DNA of 64,000 bases from Clostridiales bacterium CHKCI006 (GTDB lineage: Bacteria; Bacillota_I; Bacilli_A; Erysipelotrichales; Coprobacillaceae), in NCBI GenBank assembly GCA_900018345.1, contig FCNA01000129.1, positions 177,691 to 241,690 of the forward strand, given 5' to 3'. Shown here in pieces: positions 9,455-17,249 of this stretch (the first letter of the stretch is position 1; each line of letters starts with the position of its first letter). Position numbers and translations under genes: made by a program. A model generated the notes under the pieces. It saw nothing but the letters and a program-made list of their open reading frames with translations, was not told the origin of the DNA and did no database searches.

Positions 9455-9779
9455 ATGCCAGACAACTATAAAGTCCCTGACCTTTGATAGCCGGATAAAA
9501 ATGAAGCTGATAGCTTAAACAAAAGACCTGTATGTCTCGATCATACAGGTCTGCAAGCTGTCTTAATAAGGAGAAACTGCGCTGATAAAAACGGTGATCT
9601 CGCAATGAACGGGCCATCACGACCGCATAGAGCTGACCGTTCTTTTCCAACATTAGTAGATCCTGCTTTTTGAATGTGGCTAACAGCGGACGGCGACAGG
9701 CACCAATCAATTCAGGCAGATCAATATCCATAAAAAAAACATCGCGTTCTTCCGGCGACATTTCCAGTAGTCGTTGCAT
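9438..9779 (-). CDS. Small protein of unknown function
   Basis: This is a 113-residue protein from ATG 9779 (preceded by AGGTGGTGGAAT); the longer frame begins upstream without a better site. It is a soluble alpha/beta protein with no membrane segment or signal peptide. The N-terminus (LLEMSPEERDVFFMDIDLPELI) is helical and acidic. It converges on and overlaps the GH32 gene tail by 17 bp. I do not recognise the family. Confidence 0.5.
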   Translation of the reverse strand: MQRLLEMSPEERDVFFMDIDLPELIGACRRPLLATFKKQDLLMLEKNGQLYAVVMARSLRDHRFYQRSFSLLRQLADLYDRDIQVFCLSYQLHFYPAIKGQGLYSCLAFKRQS

Positions 9780-9866
9780 ATTCCACCACCTATCTTTATT
9801 ATACTGCAAAAGCAAGTTTTTGTCTCGCTTTTTTGTGTAAAAAGTGTTCGACTTTTAGTAACATTT

Positions 9867-9895
9867 CTGACATTTTCGTCTTTGCTGCATATACT
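9867..9895 (+). promoter_or_regulatory. Predicted sigma-A promoter of cysK
   Basis: CTGACA at 9867-9872 and TATACT at 9890-9895 are separated by 17 bp. Transcription would start near 9902, just before the 9909-9944 inverted repeat. Confidence 0.6.
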
Positions 9896-9908
9896 AATCT
9901 GAAAAACA

Positions 9909-9944
9909 ACATGCAATCAATCGTAAGGATGATTGACTGCATGT
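9909..9944 (+). repeat. Inverted repeat / hairpin in the cysK 5' untranslated region
   Basis: ACATGCAATCAATC (9909-9922) and GATTGACTGCATGT (9931-9944) form a 14-bp stem with one mismatch and an 8-nt loop. It sits about +8 to +43 from the predicted start site and 24 nt upstream of the cysK ATG. No U-tract follows, so it is not a terminator. It could be a repressor operator or a leader RNA structure. Confidence 0.6.
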
Positions 9945-9968
9945 TATATGATTCAAGGAGTGATCAAC

Positions 9969-10874
9969 ATGTCTCAAATCCTTCATTCCGTCCTTACAGC
10001 GATTGGCCAGACCCCACTCATCGATCTCGCCAGTCTGGTTCAAGCCCCCTGTTTTGCCAAGATGGAATTTCTAAACCCCGGTGGCAGCATCAAGGATCGC
10101 ATCGCCCTAGAGATGATCCAAGGTGCCATCCAGACCGGACAGTTACAGCCCGGCATGACGATCCTGGAAGCCACTTCGGGAAATACCGGAATTGCCTTAG
10201 CCATGGTAGGCGGTCAGCTGGGCTATCCGGTCACGATCGTGATGCCCGAAAACATGAGCCAGGAACGCCAGCAAATGATCCGTGCTTTTGGTGGCAGGCT
10301 CATTTTGACACCAGCGGAACTGAGCATTGGCGGCGCTGTGGCCAAGGCCAAGCAGCTTTATGCCAAAGGCGGTTACTACATGCCCATGCAATTTGAAAAT
10401 CCGGACAATGTGCGCGCTCAAGAAAAGATGGCTTTAGAAGCACTCAAGCAGCTGGATTGCCAAGTGGACGTTGTCATCAGCGGAATCGGCAGCGGTGGTT
10501 CCTTACAAGGCATGGCCAATGTGCTGCGCAAGGTCAACCCGGACTGCCGCGTAGTCGCCGTGGAACCGCTCGGTGTCTCCAGTCTCAAACAGGATCCACC
10601 CGGTACGCATGCCATCCAGGGCATCGGGGATGGCTTTATTCCTGAACTCTTCGATCCCGAAGTGGTGACCGATATCATCGAAGTCAGCGATCAGGATGCG
10701 ATTGCCTGCGCCAAAGAACTCGCCCTAAAGATGGGGCTATTCGTTGGTATCTCCAGCGGCGCGAATCTCTATGGGGCCAAGCAGATCGTCCAGACCTACG
10801 GTTCCGATCTGACCATTCTGACCCTTTTGCCCGATCGCGGCGAACGTTATTTCAGCACCGGCATTTTCGCTTAA
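9969..10874 (+). CDS. cysK: Cysteine synthase (O-acetylserine sulfhydrylase)
   Basis: The 301-residue PLP enzyme makes cysteine from O-acetylserine and sulfide. The PLP lysine lies in GGSIKDRIALEM near residue 40, the substrate loop is TSGNTG, and the phosphate-binding glycine loop is GIGSGGSLQG near 175. The length matches CysK/CysM. The start chosen is ATG 9969 with AAGGAGTGATCAAC directly before it; an in-frame ATG at 9933 would lie inside the upstream hairpin. CysK and CysM cannot be separated with certainty. The gene is monocistronic, with its own promoter, a hairpin leader and a terminator shared with the convergent M42 gene. Confidence 0.92.
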   Translation: MSQILHSVLTAIGQTPLIDLASLVQAPCFAKMEFLNPGGSIKDRIALEMIQGAIQTGQLQPGMTILEATSGNTGIALAMVGGQLGYPVTIVMPENMSQERQQMIRAFGGRLILTPAELSIGGAVAKAKQLYAKGGYYMPMQFENPDNVRAQEKMALEALKQLDCQVDVVISGIGSGGSLQGMANVLRKVNPDCRVVAVEPLGVSSLKQDPPGTHAIQGIGDGFIPELFDPEVVTDIIEVSDQDAIACAKELALKMGLFVGISSGANLYGAKQIVQTYGSDLTILTLLPDRGERYFSTGIFA

Positions 10875-10876
10875 AC

Positions 10877-10948
10877 AAAAGGCCCTGTCTGTCCTGAACC
10901 TCCGCAAGTTATCTCACTTGAAGGGTTCGCGGCAGTCATGGGCCTTTT
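10877..10948. terminator. Bidirectional terminator with an extended imperfect hairpin
   Basis: AAAAGGCCC (10877-10885) pairs with GGGCCTTTT (10940-10948), giving T-runs on both strands. Inside lie further nested pairs: CTG/CAG, GAACC/GGTTC and CAAGT/ACTTG. It separates cysK from the convergent M42 gene. Confidence 0.8.
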
Positions 10949-10949
10949 C

Positions 10950-12020
10950 TTATTGTTTATCGCGTTTTATTTCTTCTAAGATCTCTGCGTTGATCGTCCG
11001 ACAGAACTCTGTCAGGATAGCAACGGTCGCATCCAGATCATCCTCACAGATGATCGTCCGATGCGAATGCATATAGCGGGAAGGAATCGACAGGGTCATA
11101 TTCACAACCCCCGGTCCGACCTTGGATAGTTCACCCGAATCGGTACCGCCGCCGACAAGCACATCCAACTGATAGGAAACACCCAATTTTGCACAGATCT
11201 TCTCCATGTGCTTTAAGAGACCGGTATGTGCGATCACACTGCCATCCAAAACACCTAACACAGCGCCGCAGCCTAAGCGCACATCGCCTTTTTCTCCTTC
11301 CGGAATATCTTTTGAGAAGCAGACATCCAGGGCAAAAGCCACATCCGGCTGAACCATTTGGCCCATCGTCTTGGCCCCTCTTAAACCGACTTCCTCTTGC
11401 ACCGTACCGGCCGCATAGATAGTGGCTTCAGTCTCAACATCCTTTAAATTGCGCATCACTTCAGCAATGACAGCGACACCGGCGCGGTCATCCCAGGCCT
11501 TACTCATCAGGTAGCGCGGATGGGTCATCACACTAAATTCACTGACAGGGATGATTGGATCACCGATGCGTACCCCGGCCTCCTTGACCTGTTCAAGATT
11601 CTGAACACCGATATCCAGAAAAACATCAGTAGGCAAAGGCGCCATATTGCGTGCTTCCGGTCCTTTGACCTTCGTTGAACCTTCCATGACACCGCGAATA
11701 TGCTTTTGGTCACGAGTGATGATCTCAAATAAACCAGCCGGAATATTCTTTCCCTGCCAGCCGCCGATCGGCTGCACCTGAATGAATCCATCCTTGTCAA
11801 TATCCTTGACGATAAAACCAATCTCATCAATATGCGCTGCCAGCATGACTTTTAAAGGCGTCTTGCCTTTTTTAATAGCCACCACACTGCCTAAGCGGTC
11901 ATGTTCAAAGCTATCAACACATCCTGTCAAATAGTCCTCGAATACTTCAGCCACATTTTTTTCATAACCAGAGATGCCGGGAACGGTCGTTATTTTTTCT
12001 AAAAATGCATGATTTGCCAT
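10950..12020 (-). CDS. M42 family metallo-aminopeptidase (third of three tandem copies)
   Basis: The 356-residue protein has the M42 dizinc site: AAHIDEIGF (His ligand plus catalytic Asp), AWDDRAG (bridging Asp), GTVQEEVGLRGA (catalytic base Glu and ligand Glu), DVCF (Asp) and SRYMHSH (final His). M42 enzymes form tetrahedral dodecamers that trim N-terminal residues from peptides in the cytoplasm. It is the last gene of the leftward run ArsR-like / dUTPase-like / M42 / M42 / M42, with only 2 bp to the preceding copy. Substrate preference (Glu/Asp, Leu, Lys) cannot be inferred. Confidence 0.92.
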   Translation of the reverse strand: MANHAFLEKITTVPGISGYEKNVAEVFEDYLTGCVDSFEHDRLGSVVAIKKGKTPLKVMLAAHIDEIGFIVKDIDKDGFIQVQPIGGWQGKNIPAGLFEIITRDQKHIRGVMEGSTKVKGPEARNMAPLPTDVFLDIGVQNLEQVKEAGVRIGDPIIPVSEFSVMTHPRYLMSKAWDDRAGVAVIAEVMRNLKDVETEATIYAAGTVQEEVGLRGAKTMGQMVQPDVAFALDVCFSKDIPEGEKGDVRLGCGAVLGVLDGSVIAHTGLLKHMEKICAKLGVSYQLDVLVGGGTDSGELSKVGPGVVNMTLSIPSRYMHSHRTIICEDDLDATVAILTEFCRTINAEILEEIKRDKQ

Positions 12021-12022
12021 GA

Positions 12023-13081
12023 TTATTTACACTCCTTTAGCTTCTCAAAAACAGACTGATCAAAGGTTTTGACAAATTCACTCAGCAATGCCACGATGGC
12101 ATCATAATCATTCAGATGGATCATCGAGTTATGCGAATGAATATGTCTGGACGGAATGGAGATCGTCAGGTTGATCGAGCCTGCGCCCACTTTCGACATT
12201 TCGCCGGAATCGGTTCCTCCGTATCCTAAAACATAAGTGGTATAAGGAATCTGATGTTCCTCACAGATTTTTTCCATATGCCAAAGTAAGCCGTAGTGAG
12301 CAATAAACGAGTTATCACGAACGCAGATGGCTGCACCGCTGCCTAATACGGCTTTGCCTTTCGGTGCATTCGGTGTATCACTGTCCCCGCCCACGTCAAT
12401 AGCGATGGAAAGATCCGGCATGACCATCTGTCCGACCGTCTTCGCTCCGCGGCAACCGACTTCTTCCTGTACCGTACCGGCACAATAAAGATCACACGCC
12501 AGGGTCTTGCCAGCCATATTGCGCATCACATCAGTCACGATGGCAGCACCCACACGGTCATCCCAGGCTTTGGCATTCACATATTTTGGATTATTCATGA
12601 CCATGAACTCAGCCTTCGGTGTAATGGGATCACCAATATGGATCCCCAGGTCCAACGCTTCCTGCTTGCTGGCAACCCCCAGATCAACATACACATCTTC
12701 CATCGGGATCGCCTTATCGCGAGGCCAGCCTGGTTTAGGATCGGTACCAATGATCCCCGGCAGCTTCTTTCCCTCTCGTGTTGTGATGGTCACTGGTTCA
12801 GCCATCATATTGCGTGTATTCCAGCCACCTAACGGATGGACGCGCAAATAACCGTCCTCTGTGATTTCTTTGACACAAAAGCCGATCTCATCGATGTGAC
12901 CGGTCAAAAGAACCTTTGGTCCTACACCCTTTTTATGAGCGACCAGGGAACCTAAATAATCATATTGGATCTCATCACAATAGCCTTCCAGATAACTTTT
13001 CATGACTCTGGTCGCTTCTTTTTCATACCCGGAAACCCCGTCTGCCTGACAGAAAGCTTCCAGCATCTCTAAATTAGCCAT
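12023..13081 (-). CDS. M42 family metallo-aminopeptidase (second of three tandem copies)
   Basis: A 352-residue protein is read from ATG 13081 after AGGAGGGAAAGT; a longer frame would overlap the upstream gene and lacks a site. Metal and catalytic motifs are intact: LTGHIDEIGF, AKAWDDRVG, GTVQEEVGCRGA, IDVGGD and SRHIHSH. It is clearly paralogous to its two neighbours, but all three are well diverged, so the array is not a recent duplication. Distinct residue specificities for the three enzymes are a reasonable inference. Confidence 0.92.
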   Translation of the reverse strand: MANLEMLEAFCQADGVSGYEKEATRVMKSYLEGYCDEIQYDYLGSLVAHKKGVGPKVLLTGHIDEIGFCVKEITEDGYLRVHPLGGWNTRNMMAEPVTITTREGKKLPGIIGTDPKPGWPRDKAIPMEDVYVDLGVASKQEALDLGIHIGDPITPKAEFMVMNNPKYVNAKAWDDRVGAAIVTDVMRNMAGKTLACDLYCAGTVQEEVGCRGAKTVGQMVMPDLSIAIDVGGDSDTPNAPKGKAVLGSGAAICVRDNSFIAHYGLLWHMEKICEEHQIPYTTYVLGYGGTDSGEMSKVGAGSINLTISIPSRHIHSHNSMIHLNDYDAIVALLSEFVKTFDQSVFEKLKECK

Positions 13082-13091
13082 ACTTTCCCTC

Positions 13092-14159
13092 CTACTGCTT
13101 GCTGGCAAGAAGTGCCTGCAGCTTTTCAAGATTGATATCCTTTAAAAATTCCACCAATAAACTTAATGCGCTCTGATAATCCTGACGATTGATGATGGAA
13201 CGCTGTGTATGCACGTAACGATTAGGGATTGCAATCGACACATTGACACTGCCTTTACCGACCCGGTGCAATTCCCCTGAATCCGTACCGCCACGACTGA
13301 TCATCGTCTCCTGATACGCAATCCCATGTTTCTCGCAGAGTTCCTCTAAATACTGCACCAGTCCCGTATGCGCAATGGAAGAAGTATCGGCCAAACAGAT
13401 CGTGCATCCTTTTCCTAAGGCATACTCTCCCTTAGGATCATTGGTGGTATCATTACATGGATAAACATCAAGAGCAATGGAGATATCCGGTTCCACCATT
13501 TGCCCGACTGTTTTAGCACCTCTTAATCCGACTTCCTCCTGCACCGTTCCGGCAAAATAAACGTCCGGTGCTACTTTGACATCTTTTAAAGCCATCGCCG
13601 TCTCAACGACCAGTCCGGCACCCACGCGGTCATCCCAGGCCTTCGCTGCCACAAAATCTGGGTGATTCAATTCCTGATAGTAGCCGCTTGGCGTGATAGG
13701 ATCCCCAATGCGAACCCCCAGATCCTCCAGGTCCTTTTTCGAGTAGACCCCAAAATCAACGATCTGATCCTGAACCGGGATCGTATCCTTATTCAGTTGA
13801 AATTGCGGATCCTTGGCATGCGTGCCGATGATTCCCTTCAGCTTCTTGCCTTCACGTGTCGTCAATGTGACTTCTTGTGCCCCTAAGCTGTGCGCAAATA
13901 GGGTTCCTAACTGATGAGGATGGACATATCCTTTCTCATCGATGGATCTCACGACCATGCCGATCTCATCGACATGTCCCGTCAGTAACACCTTCAATGG
14001 TTCACTGCCCTTTTTATAAGCGACCAGCGAACCCAAATTATCATAACGAATTTCATCTACACAGGGTGCCATATATTTTTTCATGACCCTGGTGACTTCT
14101 TTTTCATAGCCTGACAAACCATCCGCCAGACAGAGTTCCTTTAATACGACATCATTCAT
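13092..14159 (-). CDS. M42 family metallo-aminopeptidase (first of three tandem copies)
   Basis: A 355-residue protein starts at ATG 14159, one base after the stop of the preceding gene, with AGGAGAAAGATTAAG as its ribosome binding site. The M42 motifs are LTGHVDEIGM, AKAWDDRVGAG, GTVQEEVGLRGA, LDVYPC and NRYVHTQ. The last motif has HTQ where the other two copies have HSH; the His itself is kept. It is co-transcribed with the dUTPase-like gene. Confidence 0.92.
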   Translation of the reverse strand: MNDVVLKELCLADGLSGYEKEVTRVMKKYMAPCVDEIRYDNLGSLVAYKKGSEPLKVLLTGHVDEIGMVVRSIDEKGYVHPHQLGTLFAHSLGAQEVTLTTREGKKLKGIIGTHAKDPQFQLNKDTIPVQDQIVDFGVYSKKDLEDLGVRIGDPITPSGYYQELNHPDFVAAKAWDDRVGAGLVVETAMALKDVKVAPDVYFAGTVQEEVGLRGAKTVGQMVEPDISIALDVYPCNDTTNDPKGEYALGKGCTICLADTSSIAHTGLVQYLEELCEKHGIAYQETMISRGGTDSGELHRVGKGSVNVSIAIPNRYVHTQRSIINRQDYQSALSLLVEFLKDINLEKLQALLASKQ

Positions 14160-14160
14160 C

Positions 14161-14595
14161 TTAATCTTTCTCCTCATAGTACACATACGAAATGTCATCG
14201 AAATTCAGGCCCAACATCTTTCCCAGCGCTAAATAAGAACTGAACAAAGAATAGAAAGCCGAGTCTTTTAAAGTATAGGTCAACACATTGCATTTCTCAT
14301 AGAGTTCAAAGAAGACCTGTTCACTTAAAGGACGATCTGAACCGATTTCCGGTTCACTGATATCCTCCTGACAATGCAGCGCAACACCGATCGTCAAGAT
14401 CCCTTTAAAGCCATTCACATACGCACCCATCAGTTCTTTACGATTCGCCTTTCTTGACAATGTCTGATACAGCATACCTAACTGGCTCATAAAGTTTAAC
14501 AGCGCCTTATCAAAAAATTGCCTTGAAAAGATCTCCTCACCACTTGAAGCCAATCGTTTTTCTTCATTCTGATATAACTTTGCAATATGATACAT
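14161..14595 (-). CDS. dUTPase-like all-alpha protein, apparently degenerate
   Basis: This is a 144-residue, largely helical protein. The spacing of helices and the end MLGLNFDDISYVYYEEK resemble dimeric dUTPases, whose last helix reads 'GF..EEI..AYxxKN' (from memory). However, the acidic metal-binding pairs expected in helix 2 (ExxE) and helix 3 (ExxD) appear as SQLGMLYQ and AYVNGFKG, so catalysis is doubtful. It lies 4 bp after the ArsR-like regulator gene and one base before the first M42 gene, and could be a regulatory partner instead. The family assignment is tentative. Confidence 0.45.
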   Translation of the reverse strand: MYHIAKLYQNEEKRLASSGEEIFSRQFFDKALLNFMSQLGMLYQTLSRKANRKELMGAYVNGFKGILTIGVALHCQEDISEPEIGSDRPLSEQVFFELYEKCNVLTYTLKDSAFYSLFSSYLALGKMLGLNFDDISYVYYEEKD

Positions 14596-14599
14596 AACA

Positions 14600-15682
14600 C
14601 TACTTCCCTTCTTTTTCCAATAACATATGACATATTTGTCTCATAAACAAATTCAGACGATCCTCGTCCAACGAGTAATACGTTCGATTATAGCGTTTTT
14701 CCGTCTTTACAAAGCCAGCGTTCTCCAAAGCCTGCATATGATGCGAGATGGTCGGCGTCGACAGATTGAAGGCCTTGGCCAGTTCACTGCCATAACAGGC
14801 CTTTCCCTTGATCATCCGCAGGATCTCAAACTTACTGATATCGCTTAGAAGCTTGAGATGACTGCACAGCATGGAGACCGTCTCATACTTCTGTTCGAGG
14901 CTGAAGCTCTTATCAAAGATCATCCCTAAATAGACTTTCATGTGACCGGGATGCGTCACCTCATTGAAGATAAGGTTGCAGTCAAAATAAGCCGGTACCA
15001 CTTCGATCTCTTCGATACTGTCTGGCACGCGCATATTCAGCTTGGTCGCCAGATGCTCACGAAAATCATGTGTCTTTAAAAATTCACCCCAGTAGCCCGC
15101 AAAAATTCGCTCTTCATAAGTTAGTTCAGTTTGAAATTGAGCCAACCAGTCAACAATTTCACCGATCAGTCTGCCAAGACGTTTTAAATATGCTTCCAGA
15201 TGCAGATACAGCGTTTGAAACAGCCATTTCAGTTCACCTGAAAGATCTATCTTTTCAAACAGCGCCACTAGCCCTTCATAATCATGGATCTCTTTACCGA
15301 CCTGTTCGTCGATCAGCTCCAGTTTGCGCAAGGCCACAACAAATTGTTCAGGTTTATGTGCGATCGATCGACTGCACTTCAAACGTCGATTCGTCACTTG
15401 CACGTCCGGCAGCTTGACTAAAAAATTAGCCAGGTAGATCCCGCTTTCACGTCGCTCAAAGTAAAAAGCAATCTCCTCACGTGCTTTCGCAAAATCCCTT
15501 TGAAAACGACAAACGATGGCAGTACGCTGATCCATAGCTGAGGCGACGTCCAATGTCTCAAAACGATATTTCTCAAGAATATTCATTTTTAAGGTATCGT
15601 AACTGGATTCCATGAGGCTTCGTCTGGCTAAGGCCATCGCCTCACGAACACGATCGGTACTCTTTTGCAGTACAACAGCCAT
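14600..15682 (-). CDS. ArsR-type winged-helix transcriptional regulator with a large N-terminal domain
   Basis: The 360-residue protein has an ArsR-like winged helix at its C-terminus (about 270-350): SKFEILRMIKGKACYGSEL, then the recognition helix LSTPTISHHMQALENAGFV and a wing around KRYNRTYYSL. The N-terminal 260 residues are helical and not recognised; similar long proteins are annotated in Bacillota as DUF5937 or ArsR-family regulators. No metal-binding CxC motif is seen at the sensing helix. As first gene of the M42 array it probably regulates its own operon. Confidence 0.8.
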   Translation of the reverse strand: MAVVLQKSTDRVREAMALARRSLMESSYDTLKMNILEKYRFETLDVASAMDQRTAIVCRFQRDFAKAREEIAFYFERRESGIYLANFLVKLPDVQVTNRRLKCSRSIAHKPEQFVVALRKLELIDEQVGKEIHDYEGLVALFEKIDLSGELKWLFQTLYLHLEAYLKRLGRLIGEIVDWLAQFQTELTYEERIFAGYWGEFLKTHDFREHLATKLNMRVPDSIEEIEVVPAYFDCNLIFNEVTHPGHMKVYLGMIFDKSFSLEQKYETVSMLCSHLKLLSDISKFEILRMIKGKACYGSELAKAFNLSTPTISHHMQALENAGFVKTEKRYNRTYYSLDEDRLNLFMRQICHMLLEKEGK

Positions 15683-15704
15683 ACTTCACCTCCTATTAGA
15701 TACA

Positions 15705-15733
15705 AGTATAACATTGCCTTCGATGATTGTCTA
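15705..15733 (-). promoter_or_regulatory. Predicted promoter of the ArsR-M42 operon
   Basis: On the minus strand TAGACA (15728-15733) and TATACT (15705-15710) are 17 bp apart, 23 bp upstream of the regulator start. Confidence 0.55.
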
Positions 15734-15810
15734 TCAAACATCAAAAATTTTTGTCACCTGTCCAGGGGCATTTCGATATTGTGAAAAACGAGAATTCAAT
15801 TTTTAGGGAA

Positions 15811-15836
15811 AATAAAAAGGATGGCATTGCCATCCT
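15811..15836 (-). terminator. Terminator of the infC-rpmI-rplT operon
   Basis: GGATGGC and GCCATCC form a perfect stem with a 3-nt loop, followed on the minus strand by TTTTTATT. Confidence 0.9.
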
Positions 15837-15845
15837 GAATTGTGC

Positions 15846-16205
15846 TTAGTTAGCTAAAGCTTTTTTAGCAACATTGACGATTTCTGTGAAACCTTTAGGA
15901 TCTGAAATAGCGATTTCAGAAAGCATCTTACGGTTAATGTCAACGTTCGCTAATTTTAAACCATGAATCAGCTGAGAGTAAGAAATTTCATGCATTCTTG
16001 CTGCTGCGTTCACACGTGCAATCCATAATTTACGCATTTCACGTTTTAAGACACGACGGTCTCTGTATGCATACTGTAAGGAATGCATGACCTGTTCATG
16101 TGCTGTTTTATATAATGTATGTTTACTTCCGTAGTAACCTTTGGCTAATTTTAAAACTTTCTTTCTTCTGCGTCTAGTTGTGTATCCGCCTTTAACTCTT
16201 GCCAT
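15846..16205 (-). CDS. rplT: 50S ribosomal protein L20
   Basis: The 119-residue basic protein has the L20 signature ([22 protein letters not shown], shown here only in part: [11 protein letters not shown]) and the conserved [14 protein letters not shown] segment. L20 binds 23S rRNA early in 50S assembly and in Bacillota represses its own operon through the infC leader. It is the last gene of infC-rpmI-rplT and is followed by a strong terminator. Confidence 0.98.
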   Translation of the reverse strand: MARVKGGYTTRRRRKKVLKLAKGYYGSKHTLYKTAHEQVMHSLQYAYRDRRVLKREMRKLWIARVNAAARMHEISYSQLIHGLKLANVDINRKMLSEIAISDPKGFTEIVNVAKKALAN

Positions 16206-16225
16206 GTTTATTACCTCCTATATCC

Positions 16226-16423
16226 TTATTTACAATTAATTCTTGTTTTGATTCTCTTATAATCAGATTTAGAAACTAAAGTTGCTTTTGCAAGGTGTTT
16301 CTTCTGCTTATGTGTTTTGTTGTGGGATAAATGAGAAACATAAGCATGTCCACGTTTTAATTTACCGCTACCGGTTGTTTTTAAGCGTTTCTTTAAGCCG
16401 CTGTGTGATTTCATTTTTGGCAT
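16226..16423 (-). CDS. rpmI: 50S ribosomal protein L35
   Basis: The 65-residue protein begins [15 protein letters not shown] and contains the L35 pattern [16 protein letters not shown]. It lies between infC and rplT, in the order conserved across bacteria, and is a structural protein of the large subunit. Confidence 0.98.
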   Translation of the reverse strand: MPKMKSHSGLKKRLKTTGSGKLKRGHAYVSHLSHNKTHKQKKHLAKATLVSKSDYKRIKTRINCK

Positions 16424-16442
16424 CGTTTTGTCCTCCTAAATC

Positions 16443-16973
16443 TTATTTTTTCTTTGGTGCGATTATAGCAGAAAGGGTTCTTCCTTCGAGTTTCATTGGC
16501 TTTTCAATGACACTCACTTCCTCACATTTCGCAAGGAAATCCTTTAATATCTTTTCACCAATATCAATATGAGCCATCTGGCGTCCTCTGAAGTTGACAC
16601 CTACCTTGACTTTATCACCCGCTTCTAACCACTTGAGCGCGTGTTTCAGTTTGGTGTTCACATCATGCGTATCAATTGTTGGGGAAAGCTGAACTTCCTT
16701 GATGGAGAAAGTCTTCTGATTCTTTTTCATTTCTTTTTGCTTTTTCTGCTGTTCGAAACGATACTTTCCGTAATCCATGATACGACAGACAGGGGTCTTC
16801 GCATTCGGTGCGACACAAACCAGATCCAGATCCATGCTCTGCGCTAATTTCAAAGCATCGAAGCGGGATTTCACACCTAATTGCTTGCCATCTTTATTAA
16901 TGACTAAGACTTCTCTAAAACGAATGTTTTCATTCACAAGCTCATCTGATTTTGTGTTGATATACTTGCTAAT
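16443..16973 (-). CDS. infC: Translation initiation factor IF-3 with AUU start codon
   Basis: The 176-residue protein has the IF3 N-domain (NTKSDELVNENIRFREVLV), a linker and the C-domain with VQLSPTIDTHDVNTKLKHA. A naive frame start at 16988 (TTG) falls inside the ribosome binding site itself. The natural start is ATT at 16971-16973, preceded by GGAGGTGGCCCTT with 8-nt spacing, giving (M)SKYINTKSDELVNEN. AUU initiation of infC is a known autoregulatory device, because IF3 discriminates against non-standard starts. The gene heads the infC-rpmI-rplT operon behind an L20-type leader. Confidence 0.95.
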   Translation of the reverse strand: MSKYINTKSDELVNENIRFREVLVINKDGKQLGVKSRFDALKLAQSMDLDLVCVAPNAKTPVCRIMDYGKYRFEQQKKQKEMKKNQKTFSIKEVQLSPTIDTHDVNTKLKHALKWLEAGDKVKVGVNFRGRQMAHIDIGEKILKDFLAKCEEVSVIEKPMKLEGRTLSAIIAPKKK

Positions 16974-17008
16974 AAGGGCCACCTCCAAATTAAAAAGTTG
17001 TGAATAAA

Positions 17009-17146
17009 CAAAAAGTGAGCGCTAAGCACCCACAAAACGACAATAAGATAGTATCATACAGTATCTTAGTGACATTGGCCCATTACCTGAGGCAATCGGG
17101 CGAGAAGCAGGCACTTCTTCTTTCCACTACTTTTCATTCCTGAAAC
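17009..17146 (-). ncRNA. L20-type leader of the infC operon, with terminator
   Basis: A 5' leader of about 165 nt lies between the predicted promoter and infC. It contains a GCCCGATTGCC...GGTAATGGGC stem and an AGAAG...CTTCT hairpin. It ends in a terminator: GTGGGTGC (17026-17033) pairs with GCGCTCAC (17015-17022) across UUA and is followed by TTTTTGTTT. Position and layout match the L20 leader of Bacillota, in which excess L20 stabilises the terminator fold. A covariance-model match was not run. Confidence 0.75.
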
Positions 17147-17175
17147 ATTCTACCATCCATTTGACCTTTTGTCAA
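17147..17175 (-). promoter_or_regulatory. Predicted promoter of infC-rpmI-rplT
   Basis: On the minus strand TTGACA (17170-17175) and TAGAAT (17147-17152) are separated by 17 bp. Transcription would begin near 17140, at the 5' end of the leader. Confidence 0.75.
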
Positions 17176-17249
17176 TCCGTTTTCCCATTCTTTTTTCTTA
17201 ATGCATCGATTTCTTTTTTATGATAGAATGAGCCTAGGAGGCGAAAAGC

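Noticed and set aside
9816..9968. T-box leader upstream of cysK
   Set aside because: The leader is only about 65 nt, has no T-box sequence and no terminator.
16974..16988. TTG 16988 as the infC start
   Set aside because: This codon is part of the GGAGGTGG ribosome binding site; ATT 16973 has correct spacing and gives the standard IF3 N-terminus.
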